Under the pieces are notes generated by a model. It searched no databases, was not told the origin of the DNA, and saw nothing but the letters and a program-made list of their open reading frames with translations. A program made the position numbers and the translations under genes. Positions 26,501 through 34,261 of a DNA stretch of 64,000 bases are shown one piece after another (positions within the stretch are counted from its first letter, which is position 1; each line of letters opens with the position of its first letter). The stretch spans positions 14,335,676-14,399,675 of the forward strand of contig OX465286.1 of NCBI GenBank assembly GCA_949987705.1, given 5' to 3'. Origin of the DNA: Thereva unica (taxonomy: Eukaryota > Arthropoda > Insecta > Diptera > Therevidae).

Positions 26501-29500
26501 GAAAGAATGAATCAACGCATTCGACTATTTTCCGTTTTAAACAATACATTAGACTGGAATTTGATACCCCATATCAACGATATTTTTATTATTTGTTGCG
26601 GTTTTGCCAATCTTGGGACACCAATCCTGGAAGATGACAAGTTCATGTAAACAAACCATTTAAATATTAAAAACTGAACTTTGAAATACATTTGCAATAA
26701 AAGTTAGACTTTTTTATTTTTTACTAATACACCTTTTTTATTTAACGTACATTTTATAAACTAATTATAATTGCACCGCTGACTTAGTTTTTATGAGGTT
26801 CTACTTCTCGATCTACTTTTTATATTTACATACAATATGAATCATTCGTTCGAAGTAATTAGTTTTTACTTTTGCCAACAACTTGCGAGTATATTCCTTG
26901 TCAAATATCACAATTATAACATGAAAAGTGTTTGATTTACTTGAGTACAAAACATTTTTTTGCATTGAAAAACAAAAAAACCGACTTGTTTACGATCTGT
27001 CACATCAAAGATGTGTATTACTGGCCGCCATGACAGTCGCGCCGACAACGCCACCAACGGATCCTGTGGGTCCCAATTGTTACGCAGGTTGAATGGAACC
27101 ACTTTTGGCAGACCCCTTCACATCCTATGCAATCATCACCAGTCATCTTTTTTCCCCATAGTTCTCATCTTGGCTTGACATATTGTTTGAAGGTTATGTT
27201 ACCTCCTTGCTTACCCACTTTAGGGCCTGTGCGAATAATGGCTAAATGACTAAATCTTTCCACGAAATACTGAATCGTTCCACAAAATTTCCAATGTTCA
27301 ATTTAGCTCGGTAGGGGTGTGCGAATTCTCAATTGACTAAATTTGATATTTATATTATCTCCCCGTCGAACACCATGTATTGATGTAGTTTAATATTATA
27401 TATATTTTTCTTAATTTAGTAGCTTATATTTTTTATTTACGTAAGGTAAGGAATTCTACATATAAACGTAAAATACCATCAAAACAAAATTTAGTCAGTA
27501 GCTGTCAACTTTAGCTACCACGTGAAAAGACTAAATCGCACTGCAATACCGACCTTTCCAATAATTTAGTTTAGCCGCAATTTAGCCAGTATTCGCACAG
27601 GCCCTTAGTTACTTTTCAGCTTTTAATTTTGCCACTTAACCAAGAACAACTATAGTGCTATAGTTCGTATTTCACTTGTTAATTAAAAAACTTTTAAACT
27701 CATTAAAAATATATAAAATTCTGCTGTCAAAAACTTTGATTATTCCACGCACTCCTTCTTCTTCACGATATGTTTCCAGTCTTGCCGGTTTTCGGTGACG
27801 TCTGGAAGGTTAAGTTCAGTTAACGTTTAAAACGGCTGAAATCACTTCAAGCTTTAAAGAGCACATCTTTCTTATAGGCTTCACACAAAATTTCGCAGTT
27901 CCTAATGAATTTTCAATTACCAAAACTAAAGAACTTGTGAAATATTTAATTACAGTGTAGAGAAATAATTATTTTCCAATTTATTTAAACACAAATATTT
28001 AAATACATCGAGAAACACAAAAAAATATTGGACGTAGATCGCACTTTCATAACTATGCACAAATATTCTCAAAAAAAAAAAATAATATACAAAAAGCAAA
28101 GCAACATGAGAAAATTACTTACGCCATAGATATCATTGGGTCGTTCAGCATGTCCACGATTAGTTGACGCAAATCGGTGTTCTCTACCGGCAAATTTTGA
28201 AGAGTATTTTGTAATACATGAGCCATATTTACATTGGTACTCAATATAGAATTATTGCCAGCGCTTGCGAGATGTTCATGGCACATTCTTAAGCGATTTT
28301 GCAATTCTACATTATCCGGATCAAGCTCTAGGGCATGCCTGTAAGATTCACGCGCTTGATCATATTTCTGAATGTTCGAGTAGGCAATTATGTGTTCTGG
28401 AAATGCCTAATTTTTGGGATAATGACGACTGGGATACCACATTTACATGAAGAAATCGAATCGCATAGTCTCGTGTGAAAACTTGTCTCGTATTCTATAA
28501 AACCCTAGATGTGAAAAACTCGAATCGAATAGTCGCCGTCTGAACGTAGCCTTACAAGTCACGCTTTGTTATTGACTTCTGTAACATTCGTGGACTTCAT
28601 GCGAATTTCTCTTTTGTTGAGTGCCACTTAAATAATTTTAAACCCCCAATCATCGCATCAAATATAACCCGATACTGACTTAGGTCATTACCAGGTATCG
28701 GGGTACACTTTAGTGCACAATCTATCTCCACATAGGGGCATTGCCATCTATGTTAGGGATGACATGGCTTATTATAAAATATATAAATGCACGTCTTCAG
28801 ATTTTGGCCCTTATTCCCATAGTCACATCACTTTTTTTCTCACCTCACATTTTTTGGCACGTCACAGTGGTATTCTCATAGTCGAGTGACAAGGAAAAAA
28901 TTTGTGAGATAAAATGTCACAAAACTAGGTGTGGTATTCTCGAAGTCATTTATTGTAGCAAATGCCACTGAAAATTGTCATTTTTTATCACTTGGAAATT
29001 GTAGGTGACTCTACGATTTTTTTTTTAAATAGATAGTGACAAAGGGTAAGAAATATGTTTTATTTTAATTTTTCCGATGATTTAACATTATTCTTATATC
29101 CTAGAATTAAAATAATGAACAGGAGGCAATTTGATTGCCTTGTTGGCTTTATCGAAAACAACAAGGAAATAGGCAAGGGGGTAAAAGTTAGCCGAAGCAA
29201 GGCGGAATATAAAAATAAATGGAAGAAATGTTCGTTAATGATGAACTGCTAAGTCCAACAACCATGACAGCCGCTGAGTGATAAAAAATAGAAAGAAATG
29301 ACGTCACTTTTTCTACAACAGGTGCCTACGAGAATACGAAAACTGGTTTGTCACATTTTGCAATGGGTGACGTGACTATGGGAATAGGGGCCTTTAATTC
29401 TCTTTGGATTGAAATCATCTTCCGTAGCCACGTCATATTCCATTGCTTCCTATACATAAATCCTAACATAAGTAACGAAGTCTGCGCTTAATCATTTGAT

Positions 29501-32500
29501 ACTCCAGTGGTGCAGATAAGCAACACTCATATTTGGCAGAAGCGGGAAATTGTCATAGGATAGGAAGATACAAAATAACAAATATTTTCATACTTTACTT
29601 ATTTTCTTATCTAACTTATCTTACGAGAAAATCCTATGACAATTTCCTTCTTTTTCCAAATATGAGTGTGGTCTTAAACTTATCTGCACCACTTCCGAAC
29701 AAATCTCGGGATTTTGTCGTCCAATCCTGAGTGTGAATTCATCGCTGCGGGTGATTTCAGTGTTCAGAGCTGACTGACTTACTCTGTAAACTGGCTGACT
29801 TACTCAAATGGCACCAGTGTTTTTGGCAAGGACGTCGAGTTCTTTGCAGACACCAATAATTTGCATGAAATTGTGAACCATCCCACGAGATTCCCTGATG
29901 TTGCTGATCTAGGAACATATCTGCTTGATCTTTTTCTTACTTCTCATCCAGCGCGGTACTTCGTCGAAGTTGATTTACCTCTCGACAATTCGGACCACTG
30001 CTTAGTATGCGCTAGCTTCACATTCAAAATTCCCACCCCTTCCAGTTTTTTTTTTTTATGTGGCAGTGCTAAGCTCAGGAATCACCCTTTGTACTACTAG
30101 TCCGTCATGTAATTTGTCACCCCTTCCAGTTAGGATAACTCTATGGTATAATGGGAAGGCCTATTATTTTTTTCCAGTCCACTGACTGGGATTTGTTTTC
30201 GAAACAAAAACATCAACTATGCTGCTATCTGTATCACCAGGATTATACAGGCAGGAATGCATTTATTCATTCCTCTTCCACCAAATCTGGTAAGCTTAGG
30301 CCCAACAGATGGTTTTATCGGGATTGTATGAAGTACGCAAACAGAAACAAAGAAGACGCCTTCCGAACGTTCAAGAGTTTCCCGCGCGAATCGCTCCAAC
30401 TAGAGTATATACAACTAAGATATTCCTGTAAAGTCACCATCAGGAATGTCAAAACTTCATTTGACAGCAAGATGAGAAGTAAACTCCTTAATGCTACGTC
30501 TAGTAGCAAAAACTTCTGGTCCTTGGTAAGCTCCATCAAGAAGAATTTCACTACATCCACAACTCCTTCCTTCATCCACGATGAGAAGGTGGTAACAGAC
30601 AGCAAACCCAAGGCCGATTTTCTTTTATATGAAAAAACCAAGCTTAGAAATAACCCTTTATACTACCAGTCCGTCATGTCGTTTAGGCCGTGGTGATTTA
30701 TTAGCATCTCTGTTTGCCTCAAATAATTCTTTACCCGAAACTGATATGCTATCTTCGGTCCTCGAGCACAACGCTCATTTAATGGGCAGGGTATTCTTAA
30801 GGAGCTCAAGGAGCTCGATACCAAAAAAGTTACTGGACCCGATAGTATATCCCCTATCGTCTTAAAACAATGCGCCTCACCTCTGAGCAGACTTTTTGCC
30901 CTATCATACTCCTAATAAAAATTATTTCTATTCTCTCCAAAACCATGGAGACGATAATCACCAAAAAGCTTATCGGATATCTAGAATTCAACCTACTTAC
31001 TAACAACAAACAATACGGCTTCCGACAAAAAAGATCCACTGGCTATCTCTTAGTTATTTTTTTTTGTGAAAGACTGGAAGCTCAGGAACAGCCCCTTTGT
31101 ACTGTCGACAATCTATTTTTTTCGTATAGAATGCAATGCCGAACAGGGGCTCTAGTCGGAAGATAATGAAGAGAGGCAGAAGTGAAGGAACAAACTGCCA
31201 CGAGAAAGCCGCGATATTTTATTCCACCTACTCCCAACCATTATTATCGCGACTCTGACATCAGAGCAACGAGTTGAATCTCATCAACCAACCCATGACA
31301 TGTGCTTGGTGGAGCGAGGAAGGCAGACAGGATAAATCAGGAATGTAAAGAGGGAAGAAGAAAGAAAGTTGTGTAGGTGGGGGAAGTGTGAAAAGCGAAG
31401 GACCGTGGTACTGCCGGGATTCGAAGCCGGGACCTTTGGCGCCTCACTCCCTAGACTTGCCTTACAGAACACCTTAACCGAAGTTTTGATGGATCTGGTG
31501 AATAAAGTCTGGTTTCTTTGGATATCTCCAAGGCTTTTGATAGAGTATGACACTTAGTTCTGTTAGCTAAACTCAAAGCTATTGGAATTGACTCACTTTT
31601 GCATACGTGTATTGAGAGCTTCCTGTCTGGCCGTTCAATTAAGGTAGTATTGGATGGGTCAAATCTGAATCTCACCCAACTCTGCGGGGGTTCCCCAGGG
31701 GTCATTTTTATCACCTGCCCTATTTCTTATCTTTATAAATGACCTACTTTCAATCCCCTCCAACGACGGTACCCTGTGTTACTCTTACAGCTTCGATACA
31801 AGATAGACACATGCCAGATCCTCTCTTGGTGACCGTGAACTAATGTCCAACTAAATTAATAACGACATGAAACTCATTCTAGAGTGGGGAAGTAAGAATC
31901 TTGTCGAATTCAACTCCACCAAAACCAAGTACTGTCTTATTTCAAAAAAAAGTTCAACACTTCTCCATGCGTGACAGTGGATGAAGTTGAACTAATGGCC
32001 GACCCATTCCTACACATCTTAGGCGTAACATTTAAATATCACGACACATTGGCATGATTATCAGACACTGCTTTAAATTACCATTTATGGAGGAGGACCC
32101 CACTTGCAGGCTTTGCCATGTTCTCTGAGTGCGAGACTCTGATCTTCAAATCCACGCATCTAAGCTAAGAGGATGGTCGACACTCACACAAAAGTTATTG
32201 GACGTAGACCGCACTTTCATAACTATGCACAAATATTCTCAAAAAAATTTACAAAAAGCAAAGCAGCATGTGAAAATTACTTACGCCATAGATATCATTG
32301 GGTCGTTCAGCATGTCCATGATTAGTTGACGCAAATCTGCGTTTTCTAGTGGCAGAGCTTGAAGTGTATTTTGTAATATATTAGCAATATTTTGGGTGCC
32401 AGGAGGTGGTGCATTACTACTAGCGGTAGAATCGAGACGTTGTTCGCATATTCTTAGGTTATTTTGCATATCTTGATTATCCGGCTCAAGCTCTAGGGCA

Positions 32501-33208
32501 CGCCTGTAAGACTCACGCGCTTGATCATATTTCTGCATGTTCGAGTAGGCAATTCTATGTTGTGGAAATGAATGGAGTTTAGTTTGTTTGTTTTTGAATA
32601 ATAAATGACTGAAATTTTACTTACCCCATACGTCCATGAGCTTTGCTATAATTTGGATTATATACTAGTGCTTGCTTACAGTCAGCAATTCCCTTTTCGA
32701 ATTCACTTAATCTAATATACGCTGCAGCACGATTGCAATAATAAACTGGATTTGTAGCATCTAGCGAAATGGCTCTAAATACATCGTAGGAGAGGGGGGA
32801 AAACATTAAGTTAATAAATGTAAATTACTGTATCTGTCGAACAACATACTTGTTATAATTGTTCAAAGCCTCATTGTATTTCCCATCTTTCATTAGCCGA
32901 TTGCCCTGGTTCTTAATCTCCTCGGCCTGTGCCTTTCTCTCTGCTGTTACATCAACAAATGCCGATTGAAATAATTCATAAAGATTAACGCCAGCGAATG
33001 ATTTTGCATTTAATCCCGCACTACTATCAGTAGTTGGCTGGTCGCCATCTTGAGGAGGCGCCTCCGGGTTTAATTCAAATCCAGCCTCCAAACATTGCAC
33101 AGCCACCTCAAGACTCTCAGCTATTTCGGATGCGCCGGGCTCCGCGATTTTTGTATTTAAAAACTTTATAAATGACTTAACAAATGCTTTTTCTATTTCA
33201 TCAGGCAT
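14290..33208 (-). CDS. Sgt: Small glutamine-rich TPR co-chaperone, four coding exons
   Basis: The exons at 33208-32850, 32774-32625, 32554-32285 and 14575-14290 join in phase to 354 codons. Residues 1-75 match the SGT dimerisation domain, with the hallmark ESLEVAVQCLEAGFEL (the part that in relatives contacts the Get4/Get5-type complex). Three TPR repeats follow at about 94-127, 128-161 and 162-195 (NQGNRLMKDGKYNEAL, YYCNRAAAYIRLSEFEK, KAHGRMGIAYSNMQKYD). After a linker comes DLRQLIMDMLNDPMISMA, and the last exon gives SRQLVMQVAQEYPDVITGF and a Pro/Gly/Thr/Asn-rich tail. In the known family this cytosolic protein hands tail-anchored and hydrophobic clients to chaperones. All four junctions have GT/AG borders with matching phase. 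Intron 3 is about 17.7 kb and full of transposons. A missed small exon inside it cannot be excluded. Confidence 0.88.
14576..15200. other. Sgt intron 3, 3'-most part; no element recognised
   Basis: This is AT-rich sequence immediately upstream (minus strand) of the last Sgt exon. I saw no coding frame or inverted repeat I could defend. Confidence 0.35.
15200..16760 (+). mobile_element. Decayed LINE with RT tail and RNase H domain
   Basis: Broken plus-strand frames give an RT thumb-like segment (WAATVGLSVNSEKTE, INSAKYLDKKLFWNENTEE, IYTAIVRPILLYGVLVYGG) and then an RNase H start FTDGSKLKGRVGGGVFS at about 15,931-15,985, followed by VYQVEVLAMHEAV. RT followed by RNase H is the layout of I/R1/LOA-type LINEs. 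Many stops and frameshifts show it is old. The LINE at 17,176 is inserted further downstream. Confidence 0.75.
16761..17160. other. Unassigned intronic sequence
   Basis: No intact frame or element end was recognised. The sequence includes the left copy of the target duplication of the next LINE at its edge (starting at 17,161). Confidence 0.35.
17176..17750 (+). mobile_element. 5'-truncated LINE 3' end with 15-bp target duplication
   Basis: The direct repeat GAAAGAATGTCAGGA lies at 17,161-17,175 and 17,751-17,765. The element ends in a (GAA)n microsatellite tail at 17,733-17,750. It encodes only the C-terminal region of an RT protein. Similar fragments occur at 22,440-22,920. Confidence 0.88.
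17288..17725 (+). CDS. LINE reverse transcriptase C-terminal domain fragment
   Basis: The 145-codon frame contains LPILTYASETWVLSKKH, FERKILRRIVGPVCEEGRF, KLGRLRWAGHLARMSEDEP and RQRGRPNLRWKDGV. This is the conserved post-RT region of many insect LINEs. Coding similarity extends upstream of the ATG to about 17,190 (ARLLKANKAYYSLSRLFKS). It lacks the endonuclease and the catalytic RT motifs, so it is not functional alone. Confidence 0.82.
   Translation: MVLPILTYASETWVLSKKHSNLLGVFERKILRRIVGPVCEEGRFRRLFNDEIYERYRDIDVVKKIKLGRLRWAGHLARMSEDEPARKVLCGKTYGVRQRGRPNLRWKDGVDQDAQSLGMPNWMTSAQNRDRWREQLREARTGSRL
17766..18984. other. Sgt intron 3 segment with no identified feature
   Basis: It contains short frames (for example 18,288-18,587 +, 99 codons) that I do not recognise and that have no supporting motif. 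The second half is AT-rich. Confidence 0.35.
18985..19212. mobile_element. MITE-like imperfect inverted repeat
   Basis: The left end GGTATTCTCGTTGGCGAGTGACGTG is matched inversely by CACGTCACTCGACAACCAG before 19,212. The word TCGAGTGAC also occurs near the left end of the element at 28,806, suggesting a related family. Confidence 0.55.
19540..20460 (+). mobile_element. Decayed LINE: ORF1-like (DUF4780-type) and RT scrap
   Basis: Plus-strand frames include a basic stretch (RRHQERQRRYKYNRG) and then, across frame breaks, FPEGKLTEEQ...LLMAIVEDHLY followed by LMADGLGFKGCNLKVIE. This pattern resembles the start of the DUF4780 domain seen in retroelement ORF1 proteins. Near 20,310-20,450 a piece TILRPMVTYGALAARSA...VQRAVRKFAILSV looks like an RT thumb region. 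It is heavily broken, and the assignment rests on short motifs. Confidence 0.55.
20800..21475 (+). mobile_element. CR1/jockey-like LINE fragment, copy A (mid region)
   Basis: The frames match the LINE at 41,232-43,737: the post-endonuclease linker (YIKLRYSCKVTIRNVKTSF, KNFWSLVSSIKKNFTTS, ADFF...ASLFATNCSLLKTDML) and the start of RT (FFGTREVDRCIKEVDANTA). The 21,061-21,425 part is almost identical to 30,431-30,796. The RT body is missing before the SINE. Confidence 0.82.
21476..21763 (-). mobile_element. tRNA-derived SINE, copy A
   Basis: On the minus strand the head carries an A-box-like TGGTAGACTGG and a perfect B-box GGTTCGAATCC (21,710-21,720), the internal RNA polymerase III promoter of tRNAs. 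A pyrimidine-rich body and a unique 3' region follow. The same sequence occurs at 31,190-31,470 and, in part, at 51,190-51,400. It interrupts the LINE of copy A. Confidence 0.75.
21775..22345 (+). mobile_element. CR1/jockey-like LINE fragment, copy A (RT core and thumb)
   Basis: It reads LVALDISKAFDRV (first catalytic Asp), AIGIDSLLHTCIESFLSGR, GIPQGSFLSPALFLIFING and later EFNSTKTKYCLISKKS, matching the LINE at 41,232-42,329. A stop follows AFDRV, and the FADD box is degraded or lost. Old and inactive. Confidence 0.8.
22360..22920 (+). mobile_element. Fragment of the 17.2-kb-type LINE, split by a MITE
   Basis: Nucleotide similarity to 17,210-17,700 is clear: CTTCAAATCCAAGCATCTAA, CACATATGCATTCC, GGTGCTTAGCAAAAA and later CTCAAAATCGGGACCGGTG. 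It is interrupted at 22,646-22,815 by a small inverted-repeat element. Confidence 0.7.
22646..22815. mobile_element. 170-bp MITE, ends GGTGTGTTTCAAGTT
   Basis: The left end GGTGTGTTTCAAGTT (22,646) and the right end AACTTGAAACACACC (to 22,815) are perfect inverted repeats of 15 bp. TATG occurs next to both ends, offset by one base on the right. Confidence 0.85.
22921..23545. other. LINE scrap and AT-rich sequence
   Basis: 23,026-23,110 resembles 35,590-35,680 (CCCCGCAACGGATACGCTGCT shared), the 3' part of another LINE. 23,115-23,350 is AT-rich with TTTA and ATAC runs. Nothing else was recognised. Confidence 0.45.
23546..23670. mobile_element. Truncated copy of the GGCCCCCATACACGG MITE family
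   Basis: It matches the reverse complement of the element at 44,995-45,137 (CGGTTAAATTG, ATCGGCCGATCGGC, GATAGTTTTGGTTGTACATC) but lacks one terminal arm. Confidence 0.75.
23800..24245 (+). mobile_element. CR1/jockey-like LINE thumb fragment
   Basis: The broken frames encode segments parallel to the thumb of the LINE at 41,232: NNHIFQITKQASQCAGFLK, RPRFEYSSFIKAG, LDKVQNRAIKLISDG. It stops where the RTE 3' end begins. Confidence 0.75.
24255..24515 (+). mobile_element. RTE-like LINE 3' end
   Basis: The frame at 24,259-24,492 (NEILAKQALDWNPQ in relatives; here ENEILAKQALDWNPQVS, RRTLLAEAATTGRSWSEL) matches the C-terminus of the LINE at 11,596-12,727. It ends with GGATTAAAGGAGCG and a GAAGAAGAG tail. 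Severely 5' truncated. Confidence 0.85.
24525..25098 (-). pseudogene. LINE ORF1 (gag-like) fragment
   Basis: The main frame (25,034-24,525) reads MKKLYADIVKETPKHAKSD, VGIENVTKIRNGGIAITC, IPKLKNPRITIYDVDEEM and NPQIVLTGSEMEVKINKK. This pattern (a coiled-coil-like start, then RNA-binding-like units) is common in ORF1 proteins of insect LINEs. The start, METMKLTMGQLVARKLNEIK, lies in another frame after about 25,035, so there is a frameshift. The zinc-knuckle end is missing. Confidence 0.65.
25404..26040 (+). pseudogene. THAP-domain transposase 5' part, frameshifted
   Basis: The ATG at 25,404 starts MSGEEKSVKKSNRKVCFVTDC, giving the first two zinc-binding Cys. A stop after KEKEQLR requires a frame change. 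The next frame holds VVWCKKLGVNSG and VVCSRHFKKESF, the CxxH pair of the THAP zinc finger. A probable intron (donor GTTTGT near 25,674, acceptor TATATAG near 25,772) leads to KKILRKDAIPTE, which matches the C-terminal AVPT-like box of THAP domains. A second small intron before the basic KNRRAKKDDK stretch is possible. Confidence 0.72.
26258..26650 (+). pseudogene. DDE_Tnp_4-type transposase C-terminal part
   Basis: The 130-codon frame reads YGGRASDKAIFEQS, AVMVDKGFHISDI (a catalytic Asp), IRPPFLHDKFSEEEAFRN and ARVHVERMNQRIR (the catalytic Glu helix), ending GFANLGTPIL. These are hallmark strings of the THAP-associated Harbinger/ISL2EU nuclease. The ATG used is internal, and upstream residues are in other frames. 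Confidence 0.82.
27223..27604. mobile_element. 382-bp MITE with TTA target duplication (Harbinger-like)
   Basis: The ends GGGCCTGTGCGAATA (27,223) and TATTCGCACAGGCCC (to 27,604) are inverted. The trinucleotide TTA occurs at 27,220-27,222 and 27,605-27,607. A TWA duplication with GGGCC-type ends fits PIF/Harbinger MITEs. Confidence 0.85.
27608..28040. other. Sgt intron 3, unassigned
   Basis: AT-rich. 27,740-27,810 resembles the LINE scraps at 23,030 and 35,590 (CTTCTTCTTCACG, TGACGTCTGG). Nothing else is supported. Confidence 0.4.
28123..28389 (-). pseudogene. Diverged duplicate of Sgt exon 3 inside Sgt intron 3
   Basis: This 267-nt segment reads without stops as IAYSNIQKYDQARESYRHAL, then NVELQNRLRMCHEHLASAG, then LPVENTDLRQLIVDMLNDPM and ISMA. 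It is parallel to exon 3 (270 nt) and one codon shorter. Both ends are well conserved while the central 25 or so residues differ strongly. The donor GTAAGTAATTTTC is retained, and about 70 bp of downstream intron is shared with the exon 3 copy. The acceptor has changed from ATAG to ACAT, so it cannot splice to exon 2 in frame. The nearest upstream AG would shift the frame and meet a stop. It may be a former alternative exon or the remains of a gene duplicate. Confidence 0.85.
28806..29392. mobile_element. 587-bp TIR element with Myb/SANT-like remnant
   Basis: The ends GGCCCTTATTCCCATAGTCAC (28,806) and, inverted, GTGACTATGGGAATAGGGGCC (to 29,392) differ at one position. TTT flanks both sides. 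The internal frame at 29,055-29,252 includes NRRQFDCLVGFIENNKEIG and YKNKWKKC, resembling the Myb/SANT-like second protein of Harbinger transposons. No transposase is present. It is probably a non-autonomous Harbinger-type element, inferred from the ends and this remnant. Confidence 0.72.
29516..29693. mobile_element. 178-bp MITE, ends AGTGGTGCAGATAAG
   Basis: The long inverted arms are AGTGGTGCAGATAAG...CACTCATATTTGG...GAAATTGTCATAGGA and their complement ending at 29,693. The loop is AT-rich. Confidence 0.85.
29733..30140 (+). mobile_element. CR1/jockey-like LINE endonuclease fragment
   Basis: The frame MHEIVNHPTRFPDVADLG, then LLDLFLTSHPARYFVEVDL and NSDHCLVCASF matches the endonuclease C-terminus (SDH catalytic box) of the LINE at 43,737-42,334. 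Upstream parts are frameshifted. Confidence 0.8.
30150..31185 (+). mobile_element. CR1/jockey-like LINE fragment, copy B
   Basis: It continues the previous fragment with the linker (YIQLRYSCKVTIRNVKTSF and following, nearly identical to copy A from 30,431). The RT start then follows in broken frames: TGPDSISPIVLKQCASPL, TMETIITKKLIGYLEF and NKQYGFRQKRSTGYLL. Several frameshifts are present. Confidence 0.8.
31186..31472 (-). mobile_element. tRNA-derived SINE, copy B
   Basis: Same body as 21,476-21,763. The B-box has one change (GGCTTCGAATCC) and the A-box region is shortened, so it is less likely to be transcribed. Confidence 0.7.
31475..32175 (+). mobile_element. CR1/jockey-like LINE fragment, copy B (RT core), and junction
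   Basis: It matches copy A at 21,775-22,500, including the shared ISKAFDRV plus stop and the foreign stretch TTATCAGACACTGCTTTAA...CTTCAAATCC. It ends directly against the Sgt exon 3 flanking intron at about 32,185. Confidence 0.78.
32285..32554 (-). CDS. Sgt: Sgt exon 3 (TPR3 and linker)
   Basis: The acceptor is ACATAG before 32,554 and the donor GTAAGT begins at 32,284. The 270 nt encode IAYSNMQKYDQARESYRRAL to NDPMISMA. Its 3' intronic flank directly abuts LINE-derived sequence. A diverged second copy of this exon lies 4.2 kb further into the intron. Confidence 0.92.
32625..32774 (-). CDS. Sgt: Sgt exon 2 (TPR1 end to TPR3 start)
   Basis: The acceptor is TATTTAG before 32,774 and the donor GTAAG begins at 32,624. 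It encodes AISLDATNPVYYCNRAAAY through KAHGRMG. The Asn of YYCNRAAAY fits the carboxylate-clamp position of Hsp70/Hsp90-binding TPRs. Confidence 0.92.
32850..33208 (-). CDS. Sgt: Sgt exon 1 (start codon, dimerisation domain, TPR1 start)
   Basis: It begins with ATG (33,208-33,206; MPDEIEKAFV) and ends at 32,850 before the donor GTATGT. Two leftover bases (AA) combine with the first base of exon 2 to give Lys, producing NYNKAISLDATNP. The start is chosen because it gives the canonical family N-terminus. Confidence 0.92.
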
Positions 33209-34261
33209 TTTTTTTACTTTATTACTTATACTTTATCACCAAAAAAAATCTAAAAAAAAAATGTTTCCTTTCTTTTTTTAATTTTTATGCGAAAAAACAC
33301 AATTGAACTAATTATAATTTACGTGCACTTGAGTATTATTAAATATTATTTCCAAGATGTATTTGATTTATAATTAAATTAATTTTACTGAAAATTTTTA
33401 AGAGAATAAAATAGTGCCGGTCTATGAAACTCGTTGAGATCTCATCAACTAACAAAATTTCCAAAATGTCTGACCTGACGGACCAGAATGAATTCCGAAA
33501 TGAACATGATGACAGCAAAAACATTTGAGTGACTTTTTTTTTATGTTGAAATGAATGATAGATAACTGTGAGTGCTTGTTTATATGATGATTCATTTTTT
33601 AATCCGATTTCAATGTTCTGTTCATTATATTAAGATGGTTTATATTTTCTAAATGAAAAAACAAAAGGTTTAATTAATTCGTTCATTTATATATTTTATT
33701 TTAAATTAATTGCTTCAAAAAAATATAAATGCTAAATGAAATGTATCAAAGCACAAGAGTATAATGTTCTCATGAGAGGACATCGTGTTTGGCAGTACCT
33801 TGAATTGCGACATCTAGTTTTGAAAATGTTAAAAGATATTCTGACAGTTCTATTCTCAAAAAAAAAACAAGGTGGGTACTCTTCGCATAAAAATGAAAAT
33901 TATTTATCGTTCCGGTTGGAATGGCGCTATAATAACCGACATTTTACGGCACATATTTTATCGATTTAGAAATACGTGTGCCAATAGCACAATGACAAGC
34001 CGTAATGGCCTGAGATCTGTTCATTAAACGTAAACCTCTGAATGAGCACTTTTGCAAGCCCAAAATTTCCGTAGTAGGAGTGGGGATTCTTACGAAGTCA
34101 GCACAGGAGGCACAAACAAAAAAAAGTCGGTCCACGCCACTTAACCGGAGTGCAGTGATCCCTTGTTAAGTAGAATCTTGATTTTAATTTAAAGCAATAA
34201 AAGTACAAAGAAAGACACTCGAAAAACCGCGCCCAGTAGTTAATTAATCAGCAAACGCAAA
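33209..34261. promoter_or_regulatory. Shared 1.05-kb upstream region of Sgt and wbl
   Basis: The two genes are divergent, with start codons at 33,208 (minus) and 34,262 (plus). The interval is AT-rich and carries no recognisable transposon or convincing frame. No clear TATA box was identified, so its use as promoter for both genes is inferred from position alone. Confidence 0.5.

Larger units (their letters stand above)
25219..27078 (+). mobile_element. ISL2EU/Harbinger-like DNA transposon relic (THAP plus DDE)
   Basis: The terminal inverted repeats AATTGGGACCCACAGGAT are at 25,219 and, inverted, at 27,061-27,078. Further inside, a second matched pair contains ATGGCGGCCAGTAATACACATC-type sequence. 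Between them lie a THAP-domain gene start and a DDE transposase C-terminus. The first part of the catalytic domain is missing, so the copy is internally deleted and inactive. Confidence 0.82.
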
